Assembly: GCF_011605345.1 (NCBI RefSeq)
Contig: NZ_JAAOXM010000014.1
Location: 62,001 to 126,000, forward strand
DNA from: Burkholderia sp. D-99
GTDB lineage: Bacteria; Pseudomonadota; Gammaproteobacteria; Burkholderiales; Burkholderiaceae
Direction: 5' to 3'
Length of the DNA: 64,000 bases
The number at the start of each line of letters is the position of its first letter. The first letter of the stretch is position 1. The translations under genes and the position numbers were made by a program. This document shows, piece after piece, positions 27,060 to 34,864 of the stretch. The notes beneath the pieces are model-generated. The model made no database searches. It was given only the letters and a program-made list of their open reading frames with translations, and had not been told where the DNA came from.

Positions 27060-27491
27060 TCATTGCATGAACTGTTCGTTACCGATCAGGCCGATCTTGG
27101 TCGCGCCCACGCGTTGCGCGGACGCGAGCACGGCGGCCACGTCCTTGTACGGCACCAGCTTGTTGGGGCGCAGGTGGATTTCCGCCTGAACGGGTTCCGC
27201 CGCCACCTGGGTCAGTTTCGCCTCGAGCGCCGTACGGTCCGGCACCGGTGCACCGTTCCACGTCGTCGTGCCGTCGAAGTCGATGTCGATCTGCACGATT
27301 TCCGGCGGCGTGGCCGGCGGTGGCGGATTGCCCACCGGCAGGTCCATCTTCACCGAATGCATCTGAATCGGGATCGTGATGATCAGCATGATCAGCAACA
27401 CCAGCATCACGTCGATCAGCGGCGTGGTGTTGATATCGACCATCACTTCCGGTTCGGCATTGCTTCCGCCCGAAGGCACATTCATTCCCAT
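27060..27491 (-). CDS. exbD: ExbD-family biopolymer transport protein (second copy)
   Basis: A 143-residue ExbD/TolR protein. The single transmembrane helix carries the essential aspartate in DINTTPLIDVMLVLLIMLI (Asp28), followed by a periplasmic domain (LPVGNPPPPATPPEIVQIDI, ADIHLRPN-type end). It forms part of the proton-driven ExbB-ExbD motor that energises TonB. The ribosome binding site CAGGAG lies immediately next to the palindromic repeat array at 27504. Two ExbD paralogues in one operon occur in xanthomonads, where the second one is specialised. Confidence 0.92.
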   Translation of the reverse strand: MGMNVPSGGSNAEPEVMVDINTTPLIDVMLVLLIMLIITIPIQMHSVKMDLPVGNPPPPATPPEIVQIDIDFDGTTTWNGAPVPDRTALEAKLTQVAAEPVQAEIHLRPNKLVPYKDVAAVLASAQRVGATKIGLIGNEQFMQ

Positions 27492-27503
27492 CGTCGACTC
27501 CTG

Positions 27504-27748
27504 TCGATCTGCGTTAGTGCTTCAGCACTTACGCTGGTCCCATGCTTCGCGGTCGATCTGCGTTAGTCCTTCAGCACTTACGCAGATCCCATGCTTCGCG
27601 GTCGATCAGCATTAGCGCTTTAGCACTCACGCTGGCCCCATGCTTCGCGGTCGACCGGCGTTAGCACTTCAGCACTCACGCAGATCCCATGCTTCGCGGT
27701 CGCCCGGCATCAGTGCTTCAACCCTTGCCGCCGGCCCCCTGCCTCACC
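27504..27748. repeat. Array 1 of 49-bp hairpin repeats (four good units plus one decayed)
   Basis: Units of exactly 49 bases start at 27504, 27553, 27602, 27651 and 27700. Each reads TCG, a 9-base left arm, T, a 6-base inner arm, TC/TT, inner arm, T/C, right arm, then CCATGCTTCGCGG. In the second unit the outer arms GATCTGCGT and ACGCAGATC are perfectly complementary; the fifth unit (27700-27748) is degenerate. The array fills the spacer between the two exbD genes and ends one base from CAGGAG, the Shine-Dalgarno of the downstream exbD on the minus strand. Confidence 0.9.
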
Positions 27749-27765
27749 AACGCTCCCGTGCACGA

Positions 27766-28188
27766 CTATCCACCGCGCGCGGGCGGCTCCGTAATGAACG
27801 ACAGTTTCGCAATCCCCGCGCGCTCGCACATCGTGACCACCCGACCGATGAACTCGTAACGCGTGTTCTGGTCGCCCCGCACGTGGACGCTCGGCTGCGG
27901 CTGCTGTTGCGACACGTCCTTCAGCTTCGCGAGCAGTGTCTGTGCATCCACCAGCTGCTCGCCCCAGAAGAAATCGCCGTCGCGGTTCACCGCGATCTCG
28001 ATGCTCTTCGGCGTCGTCTGCAGCGGCTGCACCGTTTCCTTCGGCAACTGAAGCTGGATCGTGTGCGTCACGACCGGAATCGTGATCAGGAAGATGATCA
28101 GCAACACCAGCATCACGTCGACGAGCGGCGTCGTGTTGATGTTGGCGATCACCTCGTCGCTATCGTCCTGCCCGACGTTCATGGCCAT
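27766..28188 (-). CDS. exbD: ExbD-family biopolymer transport protein (first copy)
   Basis: A 140-residue ExbD/TolR protein with the membrane helix NTTPLVDVMLVLLIIFLITI and the motor aspartate at residue 24; the periplasmic domain contains PKSIEIAVNRDGDFFWGEQL and ends in CERAGIAKLSFITEPP. It starts 20 bases after the exbB stop and is the normal ExbD partner in this operon. Downstream, 274 bases with the repeat array separate it from the second exbD. Confidence 0.93.
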   Translation of the reverse strand: MAMNVGQDDSDEVIANINTTPLVDVMLVLLIIFLITIPVVTHTIQLQLPKETVQPLQTTPKSIEIAVNRDGDFFWGEQLVDAQTLLAKLKDVSQQQPQPSVHVRGDQNTRYEFIGRVVTMCERAGIAKLSFITEPPARGG

Positions 28189-28208
28189 CGCGCGTCTCCG
28201 TCAGCCGA

Positions 28209-29126
28209 TCAGTTCGCAAGCGATGCTGCTGCAGGCGACGAGGACGATGCGCGCACCGGGCGCCGATTGCCGGCCAGCAGCACCGTATGCAGTTGCGCGC
28301 CGAAGTTGCGAACCCGCTCCATCACCGACTTGTTGCGCCGGACCAGGAAGTTGTAGCCGAGCACCGCGGGCACCGCGACGGCGAGGCCGATCGCGGTCAT
28401 GATGAGCGCCTCGCCCACCGGGCCCGCGACCTTGTCGATCGACGCCTGGCCGGCGATACCGATGGCCGTCAGCGCGTGATAAATCCCCCAGACCGTGCCG
28501 AACAGCCCGACGAACGGCGCCGTGGAGCCCACCGTCGCCAGGAATGCGAGTCCGTCCTGCATCCGGTTCGACACGTTCGTGATCGAGCGCTCGACCGAGA
28601 CGTCGATCCACGTGTTGCGGTCCACCGCTTCGAGCAGCGCGTCTTCATGATGCTCGCCGGCCTCGATTGCCGTTTCGGCGATGAACCGGAACGGCGACGC
28701 CTCGTCGAGCAGCTTGGCGCCCTCGGCCAGCGACGGCGCGGACCAGAGCTGTGCATCCGCCAGCTTCGCGCGGCGGTTGGCACGCAACTGCTCCAGGAAC
28801 TTCGTGATCATGATGTACCAGCTTCCCATCGACATGATCACCAGCAGGATCAGCACGAAACGGGCGACAAAGTCGCCGTTCTTCCATAGCGCACCGAGCC
28901 CGTACGGATTCTCGACCGCTACCGTTGCGGCCGGTGCGGGCGGCGGAGCCGGCTCGGCGGCGGCTGGAGCCGTGGCCGGCGCGGCCGACGGCGCCGCGGC
29001 CTGTGCCGATGTGTCGGCCGCGCCGCTTGCCTGCGCATGGGCGAGCTGCGGCGCAACGAACCCGTCGATTGCGGCGACGGACATCAGGATGCTTGCCGCC
29101 AGCGCGGCCATTGAACGCTTCGTCAT
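28209..29126 (-). CDS. exbB: ExbB-like MotA/TolQ/ExbB proton channel protein
   Basis: The 305-residue protein has a cleavable signal peptide (MTKRSMAALAASILMSVAAI, to about residue 32) and an Ala/Pro-rich periplasmic stretch before the first membrane helix (FVARFVLILLVIMSMGSWYI). The core signature is present: VGSTAPFVGLFGTVWGIYHA and VGEALIMTAIGLAVAVPAVL. This long form with an N-terminal periplasmic domain is common for ExbB in proteobacteria. With ExbD it uses the proton gradient to energise TonB. It starts 86 bases after the tonB stop. Confidence 0.93.
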   Translation of the reverse strand: MTKRSMAALAASILMSVAAIDGFVAPQLAHAQASGAADTSAQAAAPSAAPATAPAAAEPAPPPAPAATVAVENPYGLGALWKNGDFVARFVLILLVIMSMGSWYIMITKFLEQLRANRRAKLADAQLWSAPSLAEGAKLLDEASPFRFIAETAIEAGEHHEDALLEAVDRNTWIDVSVERSITNVSNRMQDGLAFLATVGSTAPFVGLFGTVWGIYHALTAIGIAGQASIDKVAGPVGEALIMTAIGLAVAVPAVLGYNFLVRRNKSVMERVRNFGAQLHTVLLAGNRRPVRASSSSPAAASLAN

Positions 29127-29212
29127 ACCCCACTCCAGTTATTTCGGTGAACTTAATACGTCAGTTCGAGATGGTTTTTCCCGGCCCGGTTCGCGCCGGG
29201 CCGCCCACTGCA

Positions 29213-29920
29213 TCAATTCAGATTGAACGAGAACGGTACCTGGACCCGCACCGACTGGCCCTGCGCGACGCACTTGAATCGTTTCACGGTGTTGAAAGCA
29301 GCGCGATCGAGGATCGGGTCCGCCGACTGCGCCACGCGCTCGTTCGTGATGTTCCCTTCCGCATCCACGACGAATTCGATCGTCACGTCGCCCGTGATGT
29401 TGTTTTCCTGTGCTTCCTTCGGATACTGGATCGACGCACGCAGCGTGTCCGAGTTCGGGCAGACGACCCCCACGTCATGGCTGACGGGCTTGGCGGGTGC
29501 CGGGGGCGCCACGACCGGTGCCTGCACGGCCGGCGAGGACGGTACCGGGGCCGACTGGTGCGTGATCGTCGCCTGCGGCGGCGCCTGCACCGGCACTTCC
29601 GGCGGCGGGACGAACGGCGGCGGCGGCGGCGCGAATTTCGGCGGCGGGAGTTTGACCACGGGCATCGGCGGTGGCGGCGGCGGCTTGACCGGCTCGATGA
29701 TGCGGGTTTCGATCGGGTGCTGGATAACCTGGACGACTTTCGTCGCCAGGCCGTTGAGCAGCGCGTAGATCAGCACTGCATGCAGCACCAGGACGATTCC
29801 GATGCCGCCGAACCGGCGTACCGGGTTCTGTTGCTTCTTGCCGAACTCTCGCGGACGGCCCAGCGTAGCCAGTCCGCTGTTCGATGTAGCCAGACGTTCT
29901 TCGACTTTCATGCCCACCAT
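29213..29920 (-). CDS. tonB: TonB energy transducer
   Basis: The 235-residue protein has the standard TonB plan: an N-terminal membrane anchor (GIGIVLVLHAVLIYALLNGL, residues 39-58, with His47), a proline-rich spacer (VKPPPPPPMPVVKLPPPKFA onward, roughly 75-150) to span the periplasm, and the C-terminal TonB domain (YPKEAQENNITGDVTIEFVV, FNTVKRFKCVAQGQSVRVQV). It transmits proton-motive energy to outer-membrane receptors, most plausibly the one encoded at 21839. The usual SxxxH of the anchor has valine instead of serine. Two ATGs (29920, 29911) are possible; the first has a GGGGGATGG upstream. Confidence 0.92.
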   Translation of the reverse strand: MVGMKVEERLATSNSGLATLGRPREFGKKQQNPVRRFGGIGIVLVLHAVLIYALLNGLATKVVQVIQHPIETRIIEPVKPPPPPPMPVVKLPPPKFAPPPPPFVPPPEVPVQAPPQATITHQSAPVPSSPAVQAPVVAPPAPAKPVSHDVGVVCPNSDTLRASIQYPKEAQENNITGDVTIEFVVDAEGNITNERVAQSADPILDRAAFNTVKRFKCVAQGQSVRVQVPFSFNLN

Positions 29921-30736
29921 CCATCCCCCAAGCGATTCGCCCAGTTTCGGATTGCAGCCGACGGTGAAGCCAGGTCGGCATCACCACCGCATCAACCCGA
30001 ACATTTCATTTCAAATTCAATTAGCAATCCGAATTGAAAGAATTACATTCGAATTCCAATTCATTCTTTTTCAAGGAATCGTTCCGGCCGGCGCGGCCCG
30101 GTGTGGTACCGGAAAACCACGCGCCTGCTCGTTCAGGCAATTGTCAGCTGAGCGGGCGGCACCTTGTAAGTCGCATGACGATTAGCCGTTCGTTACACGG
30201 TGATGTCACTGGCGCCGTTCACTTGGGTGCAGAAGATAGCAAGGAAAAAATTTGCGCGTCAAACTTTATTTGATGCCCGAATACAAAGTTTGGAGGGTTT
30301 ATTCAAATAATATTCCGGTAAGCACAAATCAAACTTTTATTATTAAACGGTAATTGAATTGTATGGATATATGCAAAACCGGATATTAAGCCGCTTCAAC
30401 ATAAATAAAGGCGTATTTCCTGCACCGCACCAAAACGGGTCGTCCGGGAAGCGACCGGCTGGATGCGCACCCTCGCTTCGTCAATGCCCGCATCGGTCGC
30501 CAGGCGCGTCAATCGACCGCCTCGAACTGGCCGATATCGTCTCCTCAAAACGTCTGGCACGCAGAAGATATCCGGACAGTTAATCTGGAATGCGATGGAA
30601 ATTTCAGGTTGATCAGCCACCTGAAAAGCTCGACATAATATTTCGCATATCGAAACACCTAGCCGAAAACTCGCCGATTGCCCCGACACACAACCCTGTT
30701 ACACACGCTCCGGCAAATGCCCATGCACCGTGTGCG
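29921..30736. other. AT-rich region without a convincing gene
   Basis: About 800 bases between tonB and the YbaK-like gene, with unusually low GC at 30000-30070 and 30230-30420. It must contain the tonB promoter (minus strand). Repeated GAATT/AATTC elements occur at 30010-30065. A 97-codon minus-strand frame (30396-30689) and a 79-codon plus frame show no family features and no ribosome binding site, so I do not call them. Composition suggests either a large regulatory region or foreign/decayed DNA. Confidence 0.6.
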
Positions 30737-31222
30737 TCAGGACTGCATGCCCTGCATCTTGTGCGAGAAATGCGCACGCTCGGCCGTCTCCATCAGCATC
30801 AGGAATTCATCCTGCATCATGTGGATCAGCGCTTCGTGGTCGCCGGCCTCGAAATAGACTTCCGGCTGCTGCGCGAGACGTTCCTCGAGAAACGTCTTCA
30901 TTCCGTACGCCATGCAGACCGGCGGCAGCGCACCCATGTCGCAATCCTTGAACAGCTCGCGCAGTTCGACCTCGCGGGCAAGCACGAGATGGCGTCCCGT
31001 CTTCACCCAGAGATCCGACAGGCGCACGGCGTGCGTGGTCGGCAATACGGCGGCGACGTAGCCTTCGTCGTCTTCAAGGAGCACCGTTTTCGCGAGGCGA
31101 TCGCCGGGAATATGCGCGGCGGCGGCGGTCTCCATGCTCGTATGGCTATAGGGGTGGTACACCACTTCGTACCGCGATGACTTCTGGCGCAGGCAATCCT
31201 GCAGGGTGGCAGATACAGGCAT
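30737..31222 (-). CDS. YbaK/EbsC-type aminoacyl-tRNA deacylase
   Basis: A 161-residue single-domain YbaK/ProX family protein. Family features include YHPYSHTSMETAAAAHIPGD, the lysine-bearing strand RLAKTVLLEDDEGYVAAVLP and the C-terminal GMKTFLEERLAQQPEVYFEA-GDH segment (HxxL type). Members hydrolyse mischarged aminoacyl-tRNA (for example Cys- or Ala-tRNAPro) in trans as a quality-control step. The histidine-and-methionine-rich tail (MMQDEFLMLMETAERAHFSH) is typical of the Burkholderia group. Substrate specificity cannot be set from sequence. It stands alone after the AT-rich region. Confidence 0.87.
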   Translation of the reverse strand: MPVSATLQDCLRQKSSRYEVVYHPYSHTSMETAAAAHIPGDRLAKTVLLEDDEGYVAAVLPTTHAVRLSDLWVKTGRHLVLAREVELRELFKDCDMGALPPVCMAYGMKTFLEERLAQQPEVYFEAGDHEALIHMMQDEFLMLMETAERAHFSHKMQGMQS

Positions 31223-31322
31223 GGCACACCTCGTCTGGGCGAATCGGGCGAACGGAGTTCGCTCCGGATTTGTTCAGCATAGGTCGCATTCGAGCCAATG
31301 GAAACGCCGCTTCGCCCCTTCC

Positions 31323-32309
31323 TCATTCGGGCGCCCGCTCCGGTTCCAACCCCTTTTCGCGCAGCCATTCGCGGTTGAAAAGCCGCGCACGATAGATGTC
31401 GCCGTGATCGCACAGCAAGGTCACGATCGTATGCCCCGGGCCCATCCGGCGGGCCAGCCAGACCGCCGCCGCGACGTTGATGCCGCTCGATCCGCCGACG
31501 TACAGCCCTTCTTCGCGCAGCAGCCGGTAGACCATCGTCACGCACTGCGTATCGTCGATCCTCACGGCGTCGTCGATCGGCGCGCCGGCCAGATTCGCGG
31601 TGACGCGCGTCGAACCGATGCCTTCGGTGATCGAGCTGCCTTCGGCGCTGAGGTCGCCCGTTTTCACGTAACCGTAGAGCCCGCTGCCGTGCGGATCGGC
31701 CAGCACGATCCGGATCTCCGGATTCTGCTCTTTGAGGTAGCGGCTCACGCCCGCCAGCGTGCCGCCCGTGCCGGTCGCACAGACGAACGCATCGACCGTG
31801 CCCGCCGTGTCGCGCCAGATTTCCGGCCCGGTCGTCTCGTAGTGCGCCTGCCGGTTCACGATGTTGTCGAACTGGTTGGCCCATACCGCGTTGTCGAGTT
31901 CGTCCGCGAGCCGTCCGGCAATTTTCTGATAGTTGTTCGGGTCACGGTACGGCGCCGCCGGCACCGGGCGCACGTCGGCACCGAGCGTGCGCAGGATCGC
32001 CATCTTGTCCGGTGATTGCGTATCGGGAATCACGATCACGCAGCGATAACCGCGCGCCGCGCAGATATGCGCAAGACCGATGCCCGTGTTGCCCGCCGTG
32101 CCCTCGACGACGGTGCCGCCCGGCTTCAGCGCGCCACGCCGCTCGGCGTCCCGGATGATGTAGAGCGCCGCGCGATCCTTCACCGAGCCGCCGGGATTCA
32201 TGAATTCCGCCTTGCCCAGGATTTCGCAGCCGGTTTCCGCGCTGAGCTTCGTCAGCCGGATCAACGGCGTGCGTCCCACGCAGTCGACGAAGCCGTGTCG
32301 CACGTCCAT
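31323..32309 (-). CDS. Cysteine synthase A-like PLP enzyme
   Basis: A 328-residue fold-type II PLP enzyme. VGRTPLIRL, the PLP lysine in NPGGSVKDRAA (near residue 43), the substrate loop EGTAGNTGIGLA and the phosphate loop GTGGTLAGV are all visible. The loop TAGNTG instead of TSGNTG and the insertions around PYRDPNNYQK match the subgroup annotated as cysteine synthase A/cysteine desulfhydrase (Cds1-like). It would make or break cysteine from O-acetylserine and sulfide. Start at 32309 follows CGGAGGGCAAC; an upstream in-frame start would add 35 arginine-rich residues. It diverges from the adenosine kinase-like gene. Confidence 0.88.
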   Translation of the reverse strand: MDVRHGFVDCVGRTPLIRLTKLSAETGCEILGKAEFMNPGGSVKDRAALYIIRDAERRGALKPGGTVVEGTAGNTGIGLAHICAARGYRCVIVIPDTQSPDKMAILRTLGADVRPVPAAPYRDPNNYQKIAGRLADELDNAVWANQFDNIVNRQAHYETTGPEIWRDTAGTVDAFVCATGTGGTLAGVSRYLKEQNPEIRIVLADPHGSGLYGYVKTGDLSAEGSSITEGIGSTRVTANLAGAPIDDAVRIDDTQCVTMVYRLLREEGLYVGGSSGINVAAAVWLARRMGPGHTIVTLLCDHGDIYRARLFNREWLREKGLEPERAPE

Positions 32310-32449
32310 GTTGCCCTCCGTTGCATTCGCGCTCGCGCGCCCTACACAACGAAGGATAGGACGCGCCCGCGGCTTTCGACGCCGGCCGCCGCGTACTAAG
32401 CTTGGAGAGCCCATTGCGGCACGCGCCGCATCGCCAGACGAGGTCCGCC

Positions 32450-32938
32450 ATGCTGCAATTGCAATCCGTTGCCATTGACAAGCCCGAGGCCGTGAATTTC
32501 ATCCTCGGCCAGTCGCATTTCATCAAGTCCGTCGAGGACATCCACGAGACGCTGGTCGGCACCGTGCCCGGCATCCGTTTCGGGCTCGCGTTCTGCGAGG
32601 CATCGGGCAAGCGGCTCGTGCGCCGTTCCGGCACCGATGCCGAACTCGTCGAACTCGCGTGCCGCAACGCCCTTGCGATCGGCGCCGGTCACGCGTTCAT
32701 CGTGTTCCTCGGCGACGGCTTCTATCCGGTCAACGTGCTCAATGCGATCAAGGCCGTGCCGGAGGTCTGCCGGATCTACTGCGCGACCGCAAACCCGACC
32801 GACGTGATCGTCGGGGAAACCGCGCAGGGGCGCGGGATCGTCGGCGTCGTCGACGGCTTTCCGCCGCTCGGCGTCGAGAACGACGACGACGTGCGCTGGC
32901 GCAAGGATCTGCTGCGCACGATCGGATACAAGGCTTAG
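32450..32938 (+). CDS. Adenosine-specific kinase family protein
   Basis: The 162-residue protein matches the adenosine-specific kinase (DUF355) family over its full length: ILGQSHFIKSVEDIHETLVG, RFGLAFCEASGKRLVRRSGT, HAFIVFLGDGFYPVNVLNAI and ATANPTDVIVGETAQGRGIV. The family was named from archaeal structures; the biochemical role in bacteria is not well established. The ATG at 32450 is preceded by a weak GAGG. It is divergent from the cysteine-synthase-like gene with 140 bases between. Confidence 0.9.
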   Translation: MLQLQSVAIDKPEAVNFILGQSHFIKSVEDIHETLVGTVPGIRFGLAFCEASGKRLVRRSGTDAELVELACRNALAIGAGHAFIVFLGDGFYPVNVLNAIKAVPEVCRIYCATANPTDVIVGETAQGRGIVGVVDGFPPLGVENDDDVRWRKDLLRTIGYKA

Positions 32939-33259
32939 GCGCGCGCCGCCGGGGCCGACGCGCCGCGCGTGCGGCACGTCCCCCGGGCCCTGCCCTGCAG
33001 ACGTGACCGCATCATCGATGCGGATCTCGCCTCCCGGCCTTGCAGAACGAAATGAACAGGCGCCTGGATCAAAAGCACGAGCGCGGTCAGGATTCGAGGG
33101 CGCAAGATGTCCTGACCGTTAGTTGCAATTTAGGGGGCGAGAACACGCTTCTTGCTGCAGCGCGCTGGCCACCCGGCTGTCCTATACTGCCCGCAGCAGA
33201 CTGACCGAAAGCCGCGCCGGCACGACGGCCGTGGCCGCCAACCCTTCCCGGAGCAACGC
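32939..33259. other. Intergenic region with an inverted repeat
   Basis: No gene is recognisable. It holds a nine-base inverted repeat (see 33084-33118) and, just before the YciI gene, a TATACT hexamer at 33183-33188 that may be its -10 element; no good -35 is seen at standard distance. Confidence 0.5.
33084..33118. promoter_or_regulatory. Inverted repeat CGGTCAGGA-N17-TCCTGACCG, function unknown
   Basis: Arms 33084-33092 and 33110-33118 are perfectly complementary over nine bases. There is no T-run after it, so it is not an obvious terminator; it may be a regulator site upstream of the YciI gene or a weak hairpin after the kinase gene. Confidence 0.4.
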
Positions 33260-33547
33260 ATGCATTACCAGTTGATCTACGAACTCGTCGACGATTACCT
33301 GTCCCGTCGCGAACCGTACCGCGCCCAGCACCTCGCGCTTGCACAGGCTGCGACCGAGCGCGGCGAACTCGTACTCGCCGGCGCGCTGTCGGACCCGGCC
33401 GACCAGGCCGTGCTCGTATTCGAAGGCGATTCGCCGGAGGCGGCCGAATCGTTTGCACGCGCCGATCCGTATGTGCAGAACGGCCTCGTGAAATCGTGGC
33501 GCGTGCGTCCGTGGCGCGTCGTGATCGGCAAGCACGCGCCGCGCTAA
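33260..33547 (+). CDS. YciI-like protein
   Basis: A 95-residue protein with the YciI-like ferredoxin fold: MHYQLIYELVDDYLSRREPY, RAQHLALAQAATERGELVLA (the conserved His followed by the L--A---G-L--AG pattern) and the Ser/Asp strand SFARADPYVQNGLVKSWRVR. YciI proteins are small, of poorly defined enzymatic role. The ATG at 33260 follows CCCGGAGCAACGC. It converges with corA. Confidence 0.9.
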   Translation: MHYQLIYELVDDYLSRREPYRAQHLALAQAATERGELVLAGALSDPADQAVLVFEGDSPEAAESFARADPYVQNGLVKSWRVRPWRVVIGKHAPR

Positions 33548-33560
33548 GCGCGACGCAGGA

Positions 33561-34538
33561 CTACAACCACCCTGCCCGCTTGAATCGCCACCACAGCGCG
33601 AAGTCGGCGACGACCATCGAGGCGATGCAGCCGTAGAAACCGTATTTCAGGTGCAGTTCGGGCATGTTCGCGAAGTTCATCCCGTAGATGCCTGCGATCA
33701 TCGTCGGTATCGCGAACAGCGCGGCGAACGACCCGAGCCGCTTCGTCACTTCGCTCTCGGCCAGCGAAATCATTCCGAGGTTGACCTGGATCGCCGTCAC
33801 GACCATCTCGCGGCGCCCTTCGATCGTCTTCACGATCCGCTGCAGATGGTCGTACACGTCGCGAAAATAAGCCGCCATCCCGCTGCAGACCTGCGGAACG
33901 CGCCCGCCGGTGAGTTTCGCGAGCGGTTCGATCAGCGGCGCCGTGTGCTGGTACAGCATCACGAGGCGGCGCTTCAGCGAATAGAGATCCTCGATGATCG
34001 CGCGCGACGACGCGGGCGTGGCCTTCGCGAAGATGCGATCCTCGAGTTCCTCGAGCTCGGTGCCGAGCGTTTCGAGGATCGGGAAATAGCGGTCGACGAC
34101 CTGGTCCATCAGCGCGTAGAACACGAACGCCGAACCTTCCTGTAACAGGTGCGGCTCGCGCTCGCAGCGCTTACGCACGTCGCGGAAATCCTGCTCGGTA
34201 TGGTTGCGGATCGACAGCACGTAGTTCGGGCCGACGAACACGTTCAGCTCGCCCATCTTGAATTCGTCGTCATCGTCGAGCTCGACCGTATGCAGCACTG
34301 CGAACAGCGAATCGCCATACTCCTCGATCTTCGGCCGCTGATGCCCCTTGCGGGCATCCTCGAGTGCCAGCTCGTGCAGCCCGAACTCCTCGCCCATCAG
34401 GTCGATTTCCTCGGGTGTCGGATCTTTCAGCGCGACCCACACGAAGCATTCGGGCTTCGACACGTAGTCGCTGATGGCGTCGATATCGATGTCGGCCAGC
34501 TTGCGGCCGTCCTGGTATGCAGCACAGTTGATCAGCAT
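33561..34538 (-). CDS. corA: CorA-family magnesium/cobalt transporter
   Basis: The 325-residue protein shows the large cytoplasmic N-terminal domain and two C-terminal membrane helices of CorA. The selectivity motif is in YGMNFANMPEL near residue 290, between helix one (FAALFAIPTMIAGIYGMNF) and helix two (YGFYGCIASMVVADFALWWR), and the positively charged tail FKRAGWL follows. It forms a pentameric Mg2+/Co2+ channel in the inner membrane. The gene is monocistronic, divergent from the cydX-kinase pair. Confidence 0.93.
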   Translation of the reverse strand: MLINCAAYQDGRKLADIDIDAISDYVSKPECFVWVALKDPTPEEIDLMGEEFGLHELALEDARKGHQRPKIEEYGDSLFAVLHTVELDDDDEFKMGELNVFVGPNYVLSIRNHTEQDFRDVRKRCEREPHLLQEGSAFVFYALMDQVVDRYFPILETLGTELEELEDRIFAKATPASSRAIIEDLYSLKRRLVMLYQHTAPLIEPLAKLTGGRVPQVCSGMAAYFRDVYDHLQRIVKTIEGRREMVVTAIQVNLGMISLAESEVTKRLGSFAALFAIPTMIAGIYGMNFANMPELHLKYGFYGCIASMVVADFALWWRFKRAGWL

Positions 34539-34717
34539 GGTGTCCGTGATGTTGCGGTTTGCGCATCAGTTTACCGGTTTGCTGCGCGGGCAGCCCGGCT
34601 TGCGCGGCACGGCGATATTGGTCATGATCGTGCTGCGTGCGCCGCAGCACGCGCACCGGAACACTGCGGCACACACGCCGCACGGCCGTGCGGCCCAACC
34701 GTCAAGGAGACAGACCC

Positions 34718-34864
34718 ATGTGGTATTTCTCGTGGATACTCGGCATCGGCGTGGCGCTCGGCTTCGGCATCATCAACGCGATGTGGCTGGAAGCGGAAGT
34801 GTTCTCGCGCGGCGACAAGCGCAACGGTGCGTCGAGCCCGCGGCCGGGGGGCAAGGTTTCGTGA
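34718..34864 (+). CDS. cydX: CydX-like small subunit of cytochrome bd oxidase (orphan)
   Basis: The 48-residue protein begins MWYFSWILGIGVALGFGIIN-AMWLEAE, the CydX/YbgT signature: a single membrane helix ending in the essential NAMWLE glutamate. CydX stabilises the haem site of cytochrome bd oxidase. A strong ribosome binding site AAGGAGACAGACCC precedes ATG 34718. Normally it follows cydAB, but here the upstream neighbour is a divergent corA and no oxidase genes are in the window, so it is either a displaced subunit for cydAB elsewhere or has another partner. Its stop overlaps the following GTG start by three bases (GTGA). Confidence 0.85.
   Translation: MWYFSWILGIGVALGFGIINAMWLEAEVFSRGDKRNGASSPRPGGKVS

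Noticed and set aside
27504..27748. CRISPR array
   Set aside because: Repeats are contiguous 49-base units with internal hairpins and no variable spacers, and no cas genes are near.
30396..30689. 97-codon minus-strand frame in the AT-rich region
   Set aside because: No ribosome binding site, no recognisable domain, and codon use unlike the neighbours.
29921..30736. Fur box upstream of tonB
   Set aside because: I looked for a GATAATGATAATCATTATC-like 19-mer and saw none convincing; AT-rich repeats there do not fit.
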